Assembly (NCBI RefSeq): GCF_000613125.1
Contig: NZ_HG964497.1
Coordinates: forward strand, 3,200,343 to 3,264,342
Reading direction: 5' to 3'
Source of the DNA: Bacillus sp. EB01
GTDB lineage: Bacteria; Bacillota; Bacilli; Bacillales; Cytobacillaceae
DNA length: 64,000 nt
Part shown: positions 15,483-24,045 of the stretch, in pieces
Layout of the letters: each line of letters opens with the position of its first letter
Position numbering within the stretch: the stretch's first letter is position 1
Notes under the pieces: generated by a model
Database searches by the model: none
Seen by the model: only the letters and a program-made list of their open reading frames with translations
Told to the model about the DNA's origin: nothing
Position numbers and translations under genes: made by a program

Positions 15483-17144
15483 TTATTTAGACATATTTAA
15501 TGCGTTTTGGGATACATAAAAATCTTTCCCGTTGTATACAGTTACACCGTCAAGTGTCTTGGTGAACGTTTTTTTGTTTTGGGTTACATTGGCAATGTTT
15601 TTGTTAACAGGGATTTCAATCTTTTTATTTTGTTTTTCTGCAATGAATACAGGGTTATTTTTATCAGTTACATCAATGCGAGTTGTGTAGCCTTTATTCT
15701 CAAATGATTCCCTAGCATTGACAAAGAGCTTATCGGTTGTTTTTTTCAGGTCAAAGCCCATGAATTTAGCCATTGTTTTCGCGATGTCTGTGTTGTCAAT
15801 CAATCCATATGGTTTTGATGGACCGTAAGCGTAAAGGAAGACATCCTCACCAGTATGGCCGCCGGTAGTGAAACCAATATTTGCACGGTTAGCCAGCATT
15901 TTAACCATATCCGCTTGCAAAGTTTTTGATGCTTTTAAAGCTTCAATTTCTGCAGCTGTCAGGTTATCCAGACCATATAATTCTGCTACTTCTTTCATAT
16001 TCGAGCGGTCAGCTTTTAGTTGCTTCAATGCACCTTCAACTGTCATTGATGCTTTCTTCAATGGGTCAATGTAACTTGAAACTGGAATTTCAGGATAGTT
16101 GCTATTCGTGTTCTGGTTACCCATTGTTATTCCGCTGTTTCCGTGGTCACTGACCGCAATAACCATTGTGTTTCCATCTTTTTTAGCAAATTCCAATGCT
16201 TCTTTTACCGCGTCATCAAAAGCCAATACATCACTGATCATACCGATTGTATCATTTGCGTGAGCAGCCCAGTCAACTTTACTTCCTTCCACAAATAGGA
16301 AGAAGCCATCCTCATCCTTGGATAGTGTATTGATTGCTTTATTGGTCATTTCAGCAAGGGATGGTTCGCTATTGTTTGCTTTCTTACGATCGAAGTCGTA
16401 TGCAAGTGCGGAAGGAGCAAACGAACCCCAAATTTTATCAGAATTTGAATTTAATAATTGGTCCCTTGTCTCTACCAAATCATATCCATTTTGATTTAAC
16501 ACGTTTACTAGATTTTCTCCATCAACACGTGCATTCTTGGTTGTTCCAGGTACGAGCGATTCTTTTCCTCCTCCGAGGACAACATCAATTCCCTGGTAAA
16601 CTTGCTGCTCAGCAATGTCCTGGTAATTGCTGCGGTGGGATGCGTGAGCTGAAAATCCTGCAGGTGTAGCATGCTGGATTTCTGAAGTAGAAATGATTCC
16701 AGTTGCCTTATCCTCTAATTTTGCGCCCTCTAAAACGTTAGCAACCGGTCTTAATGCATCTTCTGGGTCGACTGGATCCACACCAGGTGTATTCACAATC
16801 CGAGGGAGAAGCCCAACAATTTTATCGTTGCTCTTATTACCTGTTGCTAATGCTGTACCAGCTGGTGCAGAATCGGTAATCGCAGATTCTGCAGAATGGG
16901 TACGTACTCCGCCAATGACGATTTCATCCATTGCCAGGTTTTCGCCTTTGTACCACCTTGCCAGAGAAGTAGCACCAGCACTTGTTCCATCCATAACCAT
17001 CATAATGACGTTGGTCGGTTGTTTCTTTGTGTCCTTTGCTTCAGTTAAATTGTTGTAACCAGCAAAACCTAAAGATGAAACAGCGACGGCAGCGGCCACT
17101 GAGATTCCAGCTAATTTCTTTTTCAAATTGCGATTCATGTCCAA
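15483..17144 (-). CDS. Secreted alkaline phosphatase (PhoA/PhoB type)
   Basis: A 553-residue phosphatase with an N-terminal signal peptide (basic MNRNLKKK, hydrophobic AGISVAAAVAVSSLGFAG). The metal site includes NVIMMVMDGTS (Asp), the nucleophilic Ser in ESAITDSAPAGTALATG, VEGSKVDWAAHAND, VSDHGNSG and TGGHTGEDV. It releases inorganic phosphate from monoesters outside the cell. It is about 90 residues longer than B. subtilis PhoA; the extra C-terminal part (from about 480) reads like a small copper-amine-oxidase-N-type or wall-associated domain with YNGKDFYVSQNAL. TTG at 17144 and ATG at 17138 are both possible starts behind GAGGGGGAAGAT. PhoP-box-like repeats lie upstream. Confidence 0.9.
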   Translation of the reverse strand: MDMNRNLKKKLAGISVAAAVAVSSLGFAGYNNLTEAKDTKKQPTNVIMMVMDGTSAGATSLARWYKGENLAMDEIVIGGVRTHSAESAITDSAPAGTALATGNKSNDKIVGLLPRIVNTPGVDPVDPEDALRPVANVLEGAKLEDKATGIISTSEIQHATPAGFSAHASHRSNYQDIAEQQVYQGIDVVLGGGKESLVPGTTKNARVDGENLVNVLNQNGYDLVETRDQLLNSNSDKIWGSFAPSALAYDFDRKKANNSEPSLAEMTNKAINTLSKDEDGFFLFVEGSKVDWAAHANDTIGMISDVLAFDDAVKEALEFAKKDGNTMVIAVSDHGNSGITMGNQNTNSNYPEIPVSSYIDPLKKASMTVEGALKQLKADRSNMKEVAELYGLDNLTAAEIEALKASKTLQADMVKMLANRANIGFTTGGHTGEDVFLYAYGPSKPYGLIDNTDIAKTMAKFMGFDLKKTTDKLFVNARESFENKGYTTRIDVTDKNNPVFIAEKQNKKIEIPVNKNIANVTQNKKTFTKTLDGVTVYNGKDFYVSQNALNMSK

Positions 17145-17183
17145 ATCTTCCCCCTCGGATATAAGTAGTTGTAAGACATTTTT

Positions 17184-17237
17184 ATAATAGAGTGATCATA
17201 TTAATTTTCCATGAGGTTAAAGTAAAAGGTTTGTAAA
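17184..17237 (-). promoter_or_regulatory. Possible PhoP boxes and -10 of the phosphatase gene
   Basis: On the minus strand TTTACA (17237-17232), TTTACT (17226-17221) and TTAACC (17220-17215) resemble the TT(A/T/C)ACA PhoP repeats of Bacillus; the first two start 11 bp apart. A TATTAT -10 candidate lies 25 bp downstream (17189-17184). The remaining upstream region to 17602 shows no gene. Confidence 0.5.
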
Positions 17238-17602
17238 ACCTTTCATTCAAAAAGAAAGCAGGATAAAGTCTATCCTATTTCACCGAGGCTGCAAATGCGT
17301 TTAGCTACGAGCTGGTCAAGCAATTTTTTCGATGTTCACAAACTTTGTTTCATTGGAGTTTCTATGATTCCTGGGAACAAAGGATTGACACACACTCCTT
17401 GGCGTCCGAAAGTTATTGTTGCCACTTTGGAAATGACTCGCACTGCCTCTTTGGATGCTCAAACCAAGGCAGAGCCTATTTTTTTACAAATAACGATAGT
17501 TGATTTGCACACCTTTATTACTTCATGTAAACATGATTAAAAAAAACGAGAATACGATAGATATGAATGCAAATGAAAAGTCGTGTAGGAATGGGGGATT
17601 GT

Positions 17603-18433
17603 ATGATCCAACTATCAGGGGTCCCGTTTCAACAGAAGGAAAATTGGCAGCTTGGGAGTATTGAAAAAACAATTATTCAACAGATGCAGAGTGCTCCCGT
17701 CTTGTATTCTTATAATTCCGAGTATGAATTATTGTTTGAACTTAAAGTGCGGAAGAACATTATCCAAAGTGCGGAAAAAATGAACAATAGTCAAGCAGAG
17801 TTTACCTACTTTGAATATGCCCGCTGCAACCCCAGGTACTGGCAATTAACTAGGGCAGGCGGGTTCTTTTTAAGACCCGATGTGCAACCGGCTGATGCAA
17901 TTCTCGATATTTATCGGAACAGTTCACTCTATGCATTTGAATGTGCAACAGCTATTCCAATCATCTATTACCATGCCATATTGAATAGTATTGGCAGCAA
18001 TTTATTTAATTCACTGTTTCAAAATCTATATCTTTACAGCTGGCATACGGATACAGACGTAGGTATCATTACCTTTTATTCCAATCATTTTATACCCGGA
18101 GATGTTTTGTACTTTAATAATCCTGACTTTGATCGAAAAAAGCCACAGTACAGAGGCATTAATGCTGTTGTCCTTCATGATGGCCGATTGTTTGGACATG
18201 GATTTGATATACGGACATCACAAGAAATGATTCAAATTCTAAATGAAAAAAGAAACCCGAACAGCCAGCAATCAGCTTATCTAACAAAATTGGTGACAAG
18301 GCCTTCTTTTAAGTATTTATTCAGAGTGGCAAGCTGGTCTAGAAACGGCAGAGCATACAAACCGCAGCGTCCGATCGTGCACCATAACAAAAATTCCATT
18401 TCATATGCTCACTATCTTTATTATTCACTGTAA
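17603..18433 (+). CDS. tgl: Protein-glutamine gamma-glutamyltransferase (spore coat transglutaminase)
   Basis: A 276-residue protein matching Bacillus Tgl, which cross-links spore coat proteins such as GerQ through Gln-Lys isopeptide bonds. The catalytic Cys is Cys114 in YAFECATAIPIIYYH, equivalent to Cys116 of B. subtilis Tgl. Other landmarks are ENW near the N-terminus, LYSWHTDTD, GDVLYFNNPDFD and LFGHGFDI. The start ATG at 17603 follows GGGGGATTGT; an upstream in-frame ATG at 17567 lacks such a site. Compared with the usual 245 residues it has a 25-30 residue basic C-terminal extension. Expected expression is late, in the mother cell. Confidence 0.92.
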   Translation: MIQLSGVPFQQKENWQLGSIEKTIIQQMQSAPVLYSYNSEYELLFELKVRKNIIQSAEKMNNSQAEFTYFEYARCNPRYWQLTRAGGFFLRPDVQPADAILDIYRNSSLYAFECATAIPIIYYHAILNSIGSNLFNSLFQNLYLYSWHTDTDVGIITFYSNHFIPGDVLYFNNPDFDRKKPQYRGINAVVLHDGRLFGHGFDIRTSQEMIQILNEKRNPNSQQSAYLTKLVTRPSFKYLFRVASWSRNGRAYKPQRPIVHHNKNSISYAHYLYYSL

Positions 18434-18546
18434 TATCTGGTCATTTCACACCCCATGACATTTACCCATTTTTTAATAGACGGGCTCAAAACACATCTCC
18501 CAGAGTACTATATAGAGAAATTCCTTACATGAAGGGAAGTGTGATA

Positions 18547-18816
18547 ATGTATCCAAACCTTAACGCACCACCGACTCTTGGTGCTAATGTCGCTCCAAAT
18601 ATTGGTCCGAATGTTGCTCCAAATGTCGCCCCAAATATTGCCCCTATTGCTGCCCCAATGCCTACCTATACAGCTCCTGTTTATGATTATGGATGTGCAG
18701 CTCCTGCTTATAGTTATGGCTGTCCTACTTATCATAATGATTTTGTTCTAATTGTAGTATTGTTTATTTTACTAATCATTATAGGTGCAAGTTGTTACGG
18801 CTATAGCAAATGCTAA
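18547..18816 (+). CDS. YjcZ-type peptide with Pro/Asn-rich repeat extension
   Basis: An 89-residue protein. Residues 1-40 are a low-complexity run of APNI/APNV units (NVAPNI, NVAPNV), residues 41-62 are Tyr/Cys/Pro-rich (YDYGCAAPAYSYGC), and the C-terminal part is the YjcZ hydrophobic segment [21 protein letters not shown]. YjcZ peptides are normally 30-50 residues, so this is an N-terminally extended member. The start at 18547 is preceded by AAGGGAAGTGTGATA. A spore surface or coat role is inference from the YjcZ segment and the neighbouring tgl. Confidence 0.72.
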   Translation: MYPNLNAPPTLGANVAPNIGPNVAPNVAPNIAPIAAPMPTYTAPVYDYGCAAPAYSYGCPTYHNDFVLIVVLFILLIIIGASCYGYSKC

Positions 18817-18865
18817 CTTCAATGCTTCGAAGTGTTTAGCATCTTTAAAAATAAAAAACAATCTA

Positions 18866-18902
18866 AGGGCTTGGGGAACTTTCCTCAAGCCATATTTTTT
18901 AA
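18866..18902 (+). terminator. Terminator after the YjcZ-type gene
   Basis: GGCTTGGGG and CCTCAAGCC arms with a short loop, followed by ATATTTTTT; the AAAAA-rich far side makes it usable from the minus strand too. Confidence 0.75.
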
Positions 18903-18924
18903 AAAAACTTAGAGGTTTTTGTGC

Positions 18925-19005
18925 TTATAATGCGAATTCCGTAACTTTTTCTGCTTCTTTAATCAATTTATAATCTTTATCTTGTAAAGGTCTTACTTTT
19001 AACAC
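18925..19005 (-). CDS. Possible 26-residue protein
   Basis: A GTG-started frame with an excellent AAGGAGGGGG ribosome binding site eight bases upstream. The product begins MLKVRPLQDKDYKLIKEAE and ends TEFAL, a charged amphipathic helix. It ends just before a terminator usable on this strand. Small size makes this uncertain, but the initiation site is among the best in the window. Confidence 0.5.
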   Translation of the reverse strand: MLKVRPLQDKDYKLIKEAEKVTEFAL

Positions 19006-19137
19006 GATAATGCCCCCTCCTTGTGTTGGATAAGTCCTTCTTCCACTTTAACATAAATATCCAATTAGCTCTTATAAAAATTGGAACACGAATTATCATA
19101 CTAATTCACCTTTACTACGATAAAAACTTTATCAACA

Positions 19138-19175
19138 AAAAGAAGCAGCCCAATGTGAATTGGACTGCTACTTGT
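19138..19175 (-). terminator. GH3 gene terminator
   Basis: AGCAGTCCAA and TTGGGCTGCT arms (minus strand) followed by TCTTTTTGTTG. Confidence 0.75.
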
Positions 19176-19228
19176 TCTACGTTATAACCCTAAAGATAGT
19201 AGAAATGTTTACTCGTTTATACTTCCCT

Positions 19229-21418
19229 TCAGTCAACAACTACTGTAGCTTCGAACGGTGTATCTTCGCTGGAGGTGCCAAGGTATACCTTGTATTCGCC
19301 TGGCTTTACTACAAAGTCATGTTCGTAGTAGTCCCACACACTCATTGGATGATTCGTGGCACCCGGATCGATTGTGATGGTAACTTCTTTTGATTGCCCA
19401 GGCTCAAGGAATACCTTTTGGAATCCGACGAGGCGTTTAGGCGGCTGACCTTTGACAGGAATACCAAGATAAACTTGGACGACCTCTGCACCTGCAACTT
19501 TCCCTGTGTTGGTTACGGTCACTTTTGCCAAGATCGGAGCCTTGCCGTCTGACTGGGACGGTGTTACCGAGAAGCCGGAAAGCTCAAACGTTGTATAAGA
19601 CAGGCCGAAACCGAACGGGAATAGCGGCTTTTTTCCTTGCGACTGGTACCAGCGGTAACCCATGTTAAGGCCCTCGGAATAACGGATAACCGGGAAGCCT
19701 TCACCTTCGTCGATTCCAGGATAGCGCTCAGGGTTGCCAGCGTACAAAAGATCTTCCTCTGATGCCGTGTAGGTTGTAGGCACTTTGCCGGAAGGATTGA
19801 CAACACCAAAGAGCAAATCTGCAACAACATGGCCATCTTCTGTTCCCTGGTTCCACGCTTCCAGTACTGCGTGTGCCTTGTTAATCCACGGCATCAAGAC
19901 TGGGCTGCTATTTTTCAAAACGACAACTGTGTCCGGATTGACATCGAGTAGTTCGTCAACCATCCGGTCCTGGTCATTCAGCATGTTTGGAGTTGGTAAA
20001 TCCGCACCCTCGGATGCGACCAAACCAGCCATCAAGATGACAAGATTTGCACCGGCAGCTGCAGACTTGGCCTCTTCCAGGTTCGACAAGTCTTTGGCTA
20101 CGGTAACCTTGCTTACCTTTGCGTCAGATCCAAGTCCTTGCAGGACATCCTGCATCCCCTCTACCGGCGGTACTGTATAAAGCGGGTCGACCTTGGAAGA
20201 GCCTCCACCGCCATTGCACGCATCATCGACGTATTCTGACTGGCCGATAATCACGATGGATTTATAAGCATTGGGGTCAAGCGGCAGGATACCGCCATCA
20301 TTTTTCAGAAGAACGGCTGTCTGGGCGCCAATTTTTCGAGAAATATCTCCATGGGCCTTCGCATCAATGACACCTGGGTTGTAAGGACGCTCGAATTGTT
20401 CGAAACGGAACATCTGGGTGAAACGGCGGACAAGGGCGCGATCTACAGTTTGGATTTCAAGACTCGTGTCCTCGAGTGCATTCTTGACGTTCGTTTCGTT
20501 TAACCACTTAGCGTCCGGCATTTCATGATCTAAGCCTGCATTCAGCGACGGAGCAGCAGAGCGCGTTGACCAGAAATCGGATTGCACATAACCTTCGAAA
20601 CCCCACTCTTTGCGGAGAACGTCATTAAGAAGATAGCGGTTCTCAGTTGCATAAACGCCGCGGACTCGGTTGTAGGCGCTCATGATTGCAGCAATCTTAG
20701 CGTCTTTAACCAGCATTTCAAACGGCATCAGGTACAATTCCCGAAGAACGTGCTCATCCACCTCTACACTGGTGCGGAAGCGCTCATATTCCTGATCGTT
20801 AACCACAAAATGCTTACCCATGGCAATCACATTATGTGCCTGAATCGCCTTCGTTACTTCGACACCCATGACCCCGGAAAGGTACGGATCTTCAGAGAAG
20901 TACTCGAAGTTACGGCCGGCAATCGGAGTCCTGTGCAAGCAAACTCCTGGACCTTCCAGTACGTGCTGGCCGAGTGTGGCTGTTTCAGACCCAATAATGT
21001 CGCCGTAGTCATGCGCTAGCTCTGGATCAAATCCGGCAGCGAGGGCAATGGTCATTGGCAATGCGGTAGCAGGCGGACTCGGATGTCCATCGCCCATACC
21101 GACACCAACAGGGCCGTTGGTGATTCGGAAACGCGGGATACCCAGCTCTTCAATACCCTTCACATGGCGCTGTACTTGAAGCTGAGCCATTAGTTTTTCT
21201 TGTTCCTCCGCATCCATTGCATTCATTTCATCAGCAGTCGGTAAGGCATAGATATTGATTGTCTCCATTGCGCCGTGAAGCTGGGCAATCTTCTGTTCCA
21301 GAGTCATCGCAGCTACGAGCTTTTCAGCACGTTCACGCGGCGACAATGATTGATCCATCCATGGGAACGAATTTGTATCCGACTCTTTCAGTTCTGAGTC
21401 TAGCTGTTCTTTAGTCAT
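19229..21418 (-). CDS. Glycoside hydrolase family 3 beta-glucosidase
   Basis: A 729-residue cytosolic GH3 enzyme without signal peptide. N-terminal (beta/alpha)8 domain with GIPRFRITNGPVGVG near 92-106, substrate-binding GKHFVVNDQEYER near 210, and the nucleophile Asp in GYVQSDFW near 280. The second domain contains the GGGGSSKVDP loop. A C-terminal fibronectin-III-like domain (GFGLSYTTFELSG onward) completes the usual three-domain layout. Such enzymes remove terminal beta-linked glucose or xylose from oligosaccharides or plant glycosides. No transporter or other sugar gene is adjacent. The gene looks GC-richer than its surroundings by eye, possibly indicating transfer. A palindromic operator and a cre-like site lie upstream. 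Confidence 0.9.
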   Translation of the reverse strand: MTKEQLDSELKESDTNSFPWMDQSLSPRERAEKLVAAMTLEQKIAQLHGAMETINIYALPTADEMNAMDAEEQEKLMAQLQVQRHVKGIEELGIPRFRITNGPVGVGMGDGHPSPPATALPMTIALAAGFDPELAHDYGDIIGSETATLGQHVLEGPGVCLHRTPIAGRNFEYFSEDPYLSGVMGVEVTKAIQAHNVIAMGKHFVVNDQEYERFRTSVEVDEHVLRELYLMPFEMLVKDAKIAAIMSAYNRVRGVYATENRYLLNDVLRKEWGFEGYVQSDFWSTRSAAPSLNAGLDHEMPDAKWLNETNVKNALEDTSLEIQTVDRALVRRFTQMFRFEQFERPYNPGVIDAKAHGDISRKIGAQTAVLLKNDGGILPLDPNAYKSIVIIGQSEYVDDACNGGGGSSKVDPLYTVPPVEGMQDVLQGLGSDAKVSKVTVAKDLSNLEEAKSAAAGANLVILMAGLVASEGADLPTPNMLNDQDRMVDELLDVNPDTVVVLKNSSPVLMPWINKAHAVLEAWNQGTEDGHVVADLLFGVVNPSGKVPTTYTASEEDLLYAGNPERYPGIDEGEGFPVIRYSEGLNMGYRWYQSQGKKPLFPFGFGLSYTTFELSGFSVTPSQSDGKAPILAKVTVTNTGKVAGAEVVQVYLGIPVKGQPPKRLVGFQKVFLEPGQSKEVTITIDPGATNHPMSVWDYYEHDFVVKPGEYKVYLGTSSEDTPFEATVVVD

Positions 21419-21452
21419 GGTCGAAGTCTCCTCTTAACTTTTTATTTTTTAG

Positions 21453-21466
21453 GTATACTAGTATAC
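21453..21466. promoter_or_regulatory. Perfect 14-bp palindrome upstream of the GH3 gene
   Basis: GTATACTAGTATAC is a perfect inverted repeat 35 bp upstream of the start codon, partly repeated as GTATACTA-GTATACTA. Its style fits GntR-family operators. No regulator gene is adjacent. Confidence 0.6.
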
Positions 21467-21476
21467 TAACATACAA

Positions 21477-21490
21477 TGTAAACGTTTTTC
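21477..21490. promoter_or_regulatory. cre-like site
   Basis: TGTAAACGTTTTTC matches the CcpA cre consensus TGWNANCGNTNWCA at all but the last two positions. Position upstream of a sugar hydrolase makes catabolite repression plausible. Confidence 0.4.
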
Positions 21491-21671
21491 TACTAAAGTG
21501 AAATCGTTGTCATTTAGCTACCTATTAAAAATATAAAATTTAGTCTGGCTTCGGCTTTTTGAATGAAAAGTGACTTTGATTAGAAAAATTAATCCATAAA
21601 AACTTGATTCTGTCATTCTGTCATCGAGATGAGTGAATCCCCACCTGAAACACGCAGGTAGCTAAACCATT

Positions 21672-21783
21672 CAGGACAACTTTTTCTATATACAGGACAC
21701 CTTTTTAGATTTTCATGACATTTCCCGGATTTTTCAGGACATTTCCCAAACGATACAGGACAGACTTTCAGATATTCAGGACA
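21672..21783. repeat. 21-bp periodic CAGGACA array (six copies)
   Basis: CAGGACA (one copy CATGACA) begins at 21672, 21693, 21714, 21735, 21756 and 21777, exactly 21 bp apart; the 14 bases between are AT-rich and variable. On the minus strand this is a heptad of seven codons containing Cys-Pro. No ribosome binding site or family supports a protein here. Confidence 0.75.
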
Positions 21784-21913
21784 AACCAGTCCGCCGGCAG
21801 TGTTCATTCAAGTAAGCTATGTTATTCTGAAACTATAAAGCTATGGGTTTTTAAATTAGTATTTCCACTTTGTATACCTTTTATGATAAAAGGATTTTGG
21901 GGAGGTAGTTTGA

Positions 21914-22222
21914 TTGAAAAAGTTCTATCTTTTTCTATTAATTTTAAGTTTTTCTATTATTACCATTGCTTGTTCAGGTAAAACATTAAGCGATATTGAG
22001 GCAGAAAAAAAAGGAATACTATCTCAGGATGAAGCGGAAGTAATGATTTGGGATACCCTTAGCAAAGAGGAAAAAGAAAAATATACGGTCGATTACGAGA
22101 AAGAATCTGGCACCAAATATTATCTTAGAATTTATGAGACGGTTGATGGAGAAATTAAAGTAAGAGCTAGGTATACTATTGATTTTAATACTAAAGAAAT
22201 TAAAAAGTTAAGCACTAACTAA
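21914..22222 (+). CDS. Small lipoprotein, unknown
   Basis: A 102-residue protein with TTG start behind GGAGGT at seven bases. A signal peptide (MKKFYLFLLILSFSIITIACS) carries a lipobox ending at Cys20, so it should be lipid-anchored on the outer face of the membrane. The mature part is acidic then basic (LSKEEKEKYTVDYEKESGTKYYLRIYE), with a possible small beta-sandwich. Not recognised. Monocistronic, with a terminator just downstream. Confidence 0.75.
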   Translation: MKKFYLFLLILSFSIITIACSGKTLSDIEAEKKGILSQDEAEVMIWDTLSKEEKEKYTVDYEKESGTKYYLRIYETVDGEIKVRARYTIDFNTKEIKKLSTN

Positions 22223-22279
22223 TTTTCGAGAATTAGATTGGACATCTAATAAACAAGCTTGCCTTGCCTGGATTATAAA

Positions 22280-22326
22280 AAAGAACCCGCTCCTTTCTCT
22301 CACCGAGATGGGTGCGGGTTTTAATT
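22280..22326 (+). terminator. Lipoprotein gene terminator
   Basis: AACCCGC and GCGGGTT arms around a long loop, followed by TTTAATTTG. Confidence 0.7.
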
Positions 22327-22432
22327 TGTTTATTGCTTTTCTCAATTTAGTACTATTTCGTTCTCATGCTCCTTGATATCCCAAATATCCACCAAGATTT
22401 GGTCTAAAGACAGCTTTTTTGAAGACATTTCT

Positions 22433-23572
22433 TTACCTATAGTTTTTGATGATCTCAATAAACAATTGGATGGCGTCTGGAAAAACCTCTTCATCAATTT
22501 CGAATTTGGGATGATGATGAGGATACATACTCTTCTTTCCATTCATGCCTACATAAATAAAAGCCCCAGGTTTTTCTTTCAGATAATAGGAAAAGTCCTC
22601 CGAACCCATTACTGGCTCGACTAACTCAAATACGTCATTGCCAAATGTTCTTCTAATAATCGATTCAACAAATTCGGATTCTTTAGGATCATTAACTAGC
22701 GGAGGCGTTCCAATTATAAAATCGACTTTGGCTGTCGCGCCGAATGCCTTGCAAATGCCTTCCGTCAATTGAACCATTTGACTTTGAATGGTCCGAACAG
22801 CGTCCGGTGATAACGTCCTAATAGTACCTATGATCTTAGCAGAATCAGGTATAATATTATAAGTTGTTCCTGATTCTATTTTTCCAACTGAAATAACACT
22901 TGGATCCATTGGATTCACTTTGCGGCTTATGATGCTTTGTAAGGATTGAATAACATGTGTTGCTACATAAATTGGGTCGACTGTTTCATGAGGCATGGAT
23001 CCATGGCCCCCATACCCTTGTATTGTTATTTCAAAGTCATCAACCGAAGCCATCATCGGACCAGGTTTTAAACCGATTTTCCCCTTATCCATTCCTTGCC
23101 ATAGGTGAATACCGAAAATTGCATCGACATTTTTCAAAACCCCTTGTTGTACAAGTTTATCAGCTCCACTCGGTGAAATTTCTTCAGCTGATTGAAAAAT
23201 AAGTACAATATTCGGTTCGATGTCTTTTGTGTTTTTTGCTATCCATTCTGATACAGCTAAAAGAATAGCCGTATGGCCATCATGTCCACACATATGTGCA
23301 ACACCAGGATTTTTCGAACTAAACGGCTTATCGCCTTCTTCCATAATTGGGAGAGCATCAATATCGGCCCGTAAGGCAATTGTCTTGTCTCCTTTTGTTC
23401 CTTTGACAAAACCAACTAGACTTGGCGGCTGGAAATCCAAGATTTCAATATTTAACGCTTCCAGGCGGCTGCGTATAAATTTACACGTTTCATATTCTTC
23501 CCCGGATAACTCTGGATGCTGGTGAAGATAACGGCGGTCTTCTATTGCTTGTTTTACTAATAGTTCATTCAC
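22433..23572 (-). CDS. M20-family amidohydrolase
   Basis: A 379-residue zinc amidohydrolase of the M20D type (aminoacylase, N-acetyldiaminopimelate deacetylase, indole-acetyl-amino-acid hydrolase group). Metal ligands are seen in HMCGHDGHTAILL near 95-107, SAEEISPSGA near 130, HLWQGM near 157 and MGSEDFSYYL near 325, and the dimerisation lid begins with YGGHGSMPHETVDP near 185. These enzymes remove acyl groups from amino acids or dipeptides in the cytosol. GTG start with AGAAGGGGATTTTAC upstream. Monocistronic in what remains of the locus: a membrane-protein fragment lies just upstream. Substrate unknown. Confidence 0.87.
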   Translation of the reverse strand: MNELLVKQAIEDRRYLHQHPELSGEEYETCKFIRSRLEALNIEILDFQPPSLVGFVKGTKGDKTIALRADIDALPIMEEGDKPFSSKNPGVAHMCGHDGHTAILLAVSEWIAKNTKDIEPNIVLIFQSAEEISPSGADKLVQQGVLKNVDAIFGIHLWQGMDKGKIGLKPGPMMASVDDFEITIQGYGGHGSMPHETVDPIYVATHVIQSLQSIISRKVNPMDPSVISVGKIESGTTYNIIPDSAKIIGTIRTLSPDAVRTIQSQMVQLTEGICKAFGATAKVDFIIGTPPLVNDPKESEFVESIIRRTFGNDVFELVEPVMGSEDFSYYLKEKPGAFIYVGMNGKKSMYPHHHPKFEIDEEVFPDAIQLFIEIIKNYR

Positions 23573-23620
23573 GATGTAAAATCCCCTTCTTTTTTAAAAC
23601 GGTTCATATTAAAATAGCTA

Positions 23621-23743
23621 CTATAAACACATACAAATTGCTTTTTGACGCATGGTCATAATGGCATCTATTAAGCGTGCTGTATTGAATATCACCAAAA
23701 TCCCTTGTGGAAAACCACTAATCATGGCTCCAACAAGTAAATC
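23621..23743 (-). pseudogene. C-terminal fragment of a lost membrane protein
   Basis: Minus-strand frame without start codon reading LLVGAMISGFPQGILVIFNT then ARLIDAIMTM and stopping at TAG; a TAA precedes it. The hydrophobic, Gly-containing sequence reads like the end of a membrane protein. The family is not recognised. It lies directly upstream of the M20 gene and may be a remnant of its former operon partner. Confidence 0.35.
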
Positions 23744-23969
23744 TTAAGCTGATTTAAAAGCGAACACCACTATACGAAATACTTCATATTAATAAACTTA
23801 TTTTTATAATTATACAATAGCAACATACTAGTTTTTAATAGAAAAATAAACCATATCGTTTAACAGAACCTTTTCATTTCATTAGTTGGGACATTTTTGA
23901 GTAGATAGGACCTCCACTTTTAAAATGAAGAGGTCCGGAGAAATGTAAAAATCCTGTTTTGCCAACTCT

Positions 23970-24040
23970 TTGTGAGTTTAATGTGGAATTCAATAAAAAA
24001 GGCGGTTAATCCTTTTGGATCAAAGCACCCGCATGAATAA
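23970..24040. repeat. Dispersed repeat, CTGCCCCGTT family (right part)
   Basis: GTGGAATTCAATAAAAAAGG, then CGGTTAATCC, and TTGGATCAAAGCACCCGC correspond to the body and right part of the copy at 1131; the left CTGCCCC core is lost. Confidence 0.5.
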
Positions 24041-24045
24041 CAACA

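Noticed and set aside
17295..17540. 81-codon plus-strand frame before tgl
   Set aside because: Start lacks a ribosome binding site, no family pattern, and it lies in the phosphatase/tgl intergenic region.
20582..21019. 145-codon plus-strand frame inside the GH3 gene
   Set aside because: Antisense shadow of a well-supported enzyme gene in GC-richer DNA.
21613..21807. Minus-strand frame with Cys-Pro heptads (about 64 codons)
   Set aside because: It arises from the 21-bp CAGGACA array, has no good ribosome binding site and no recognised family; kept as a repeat rather than a gene.
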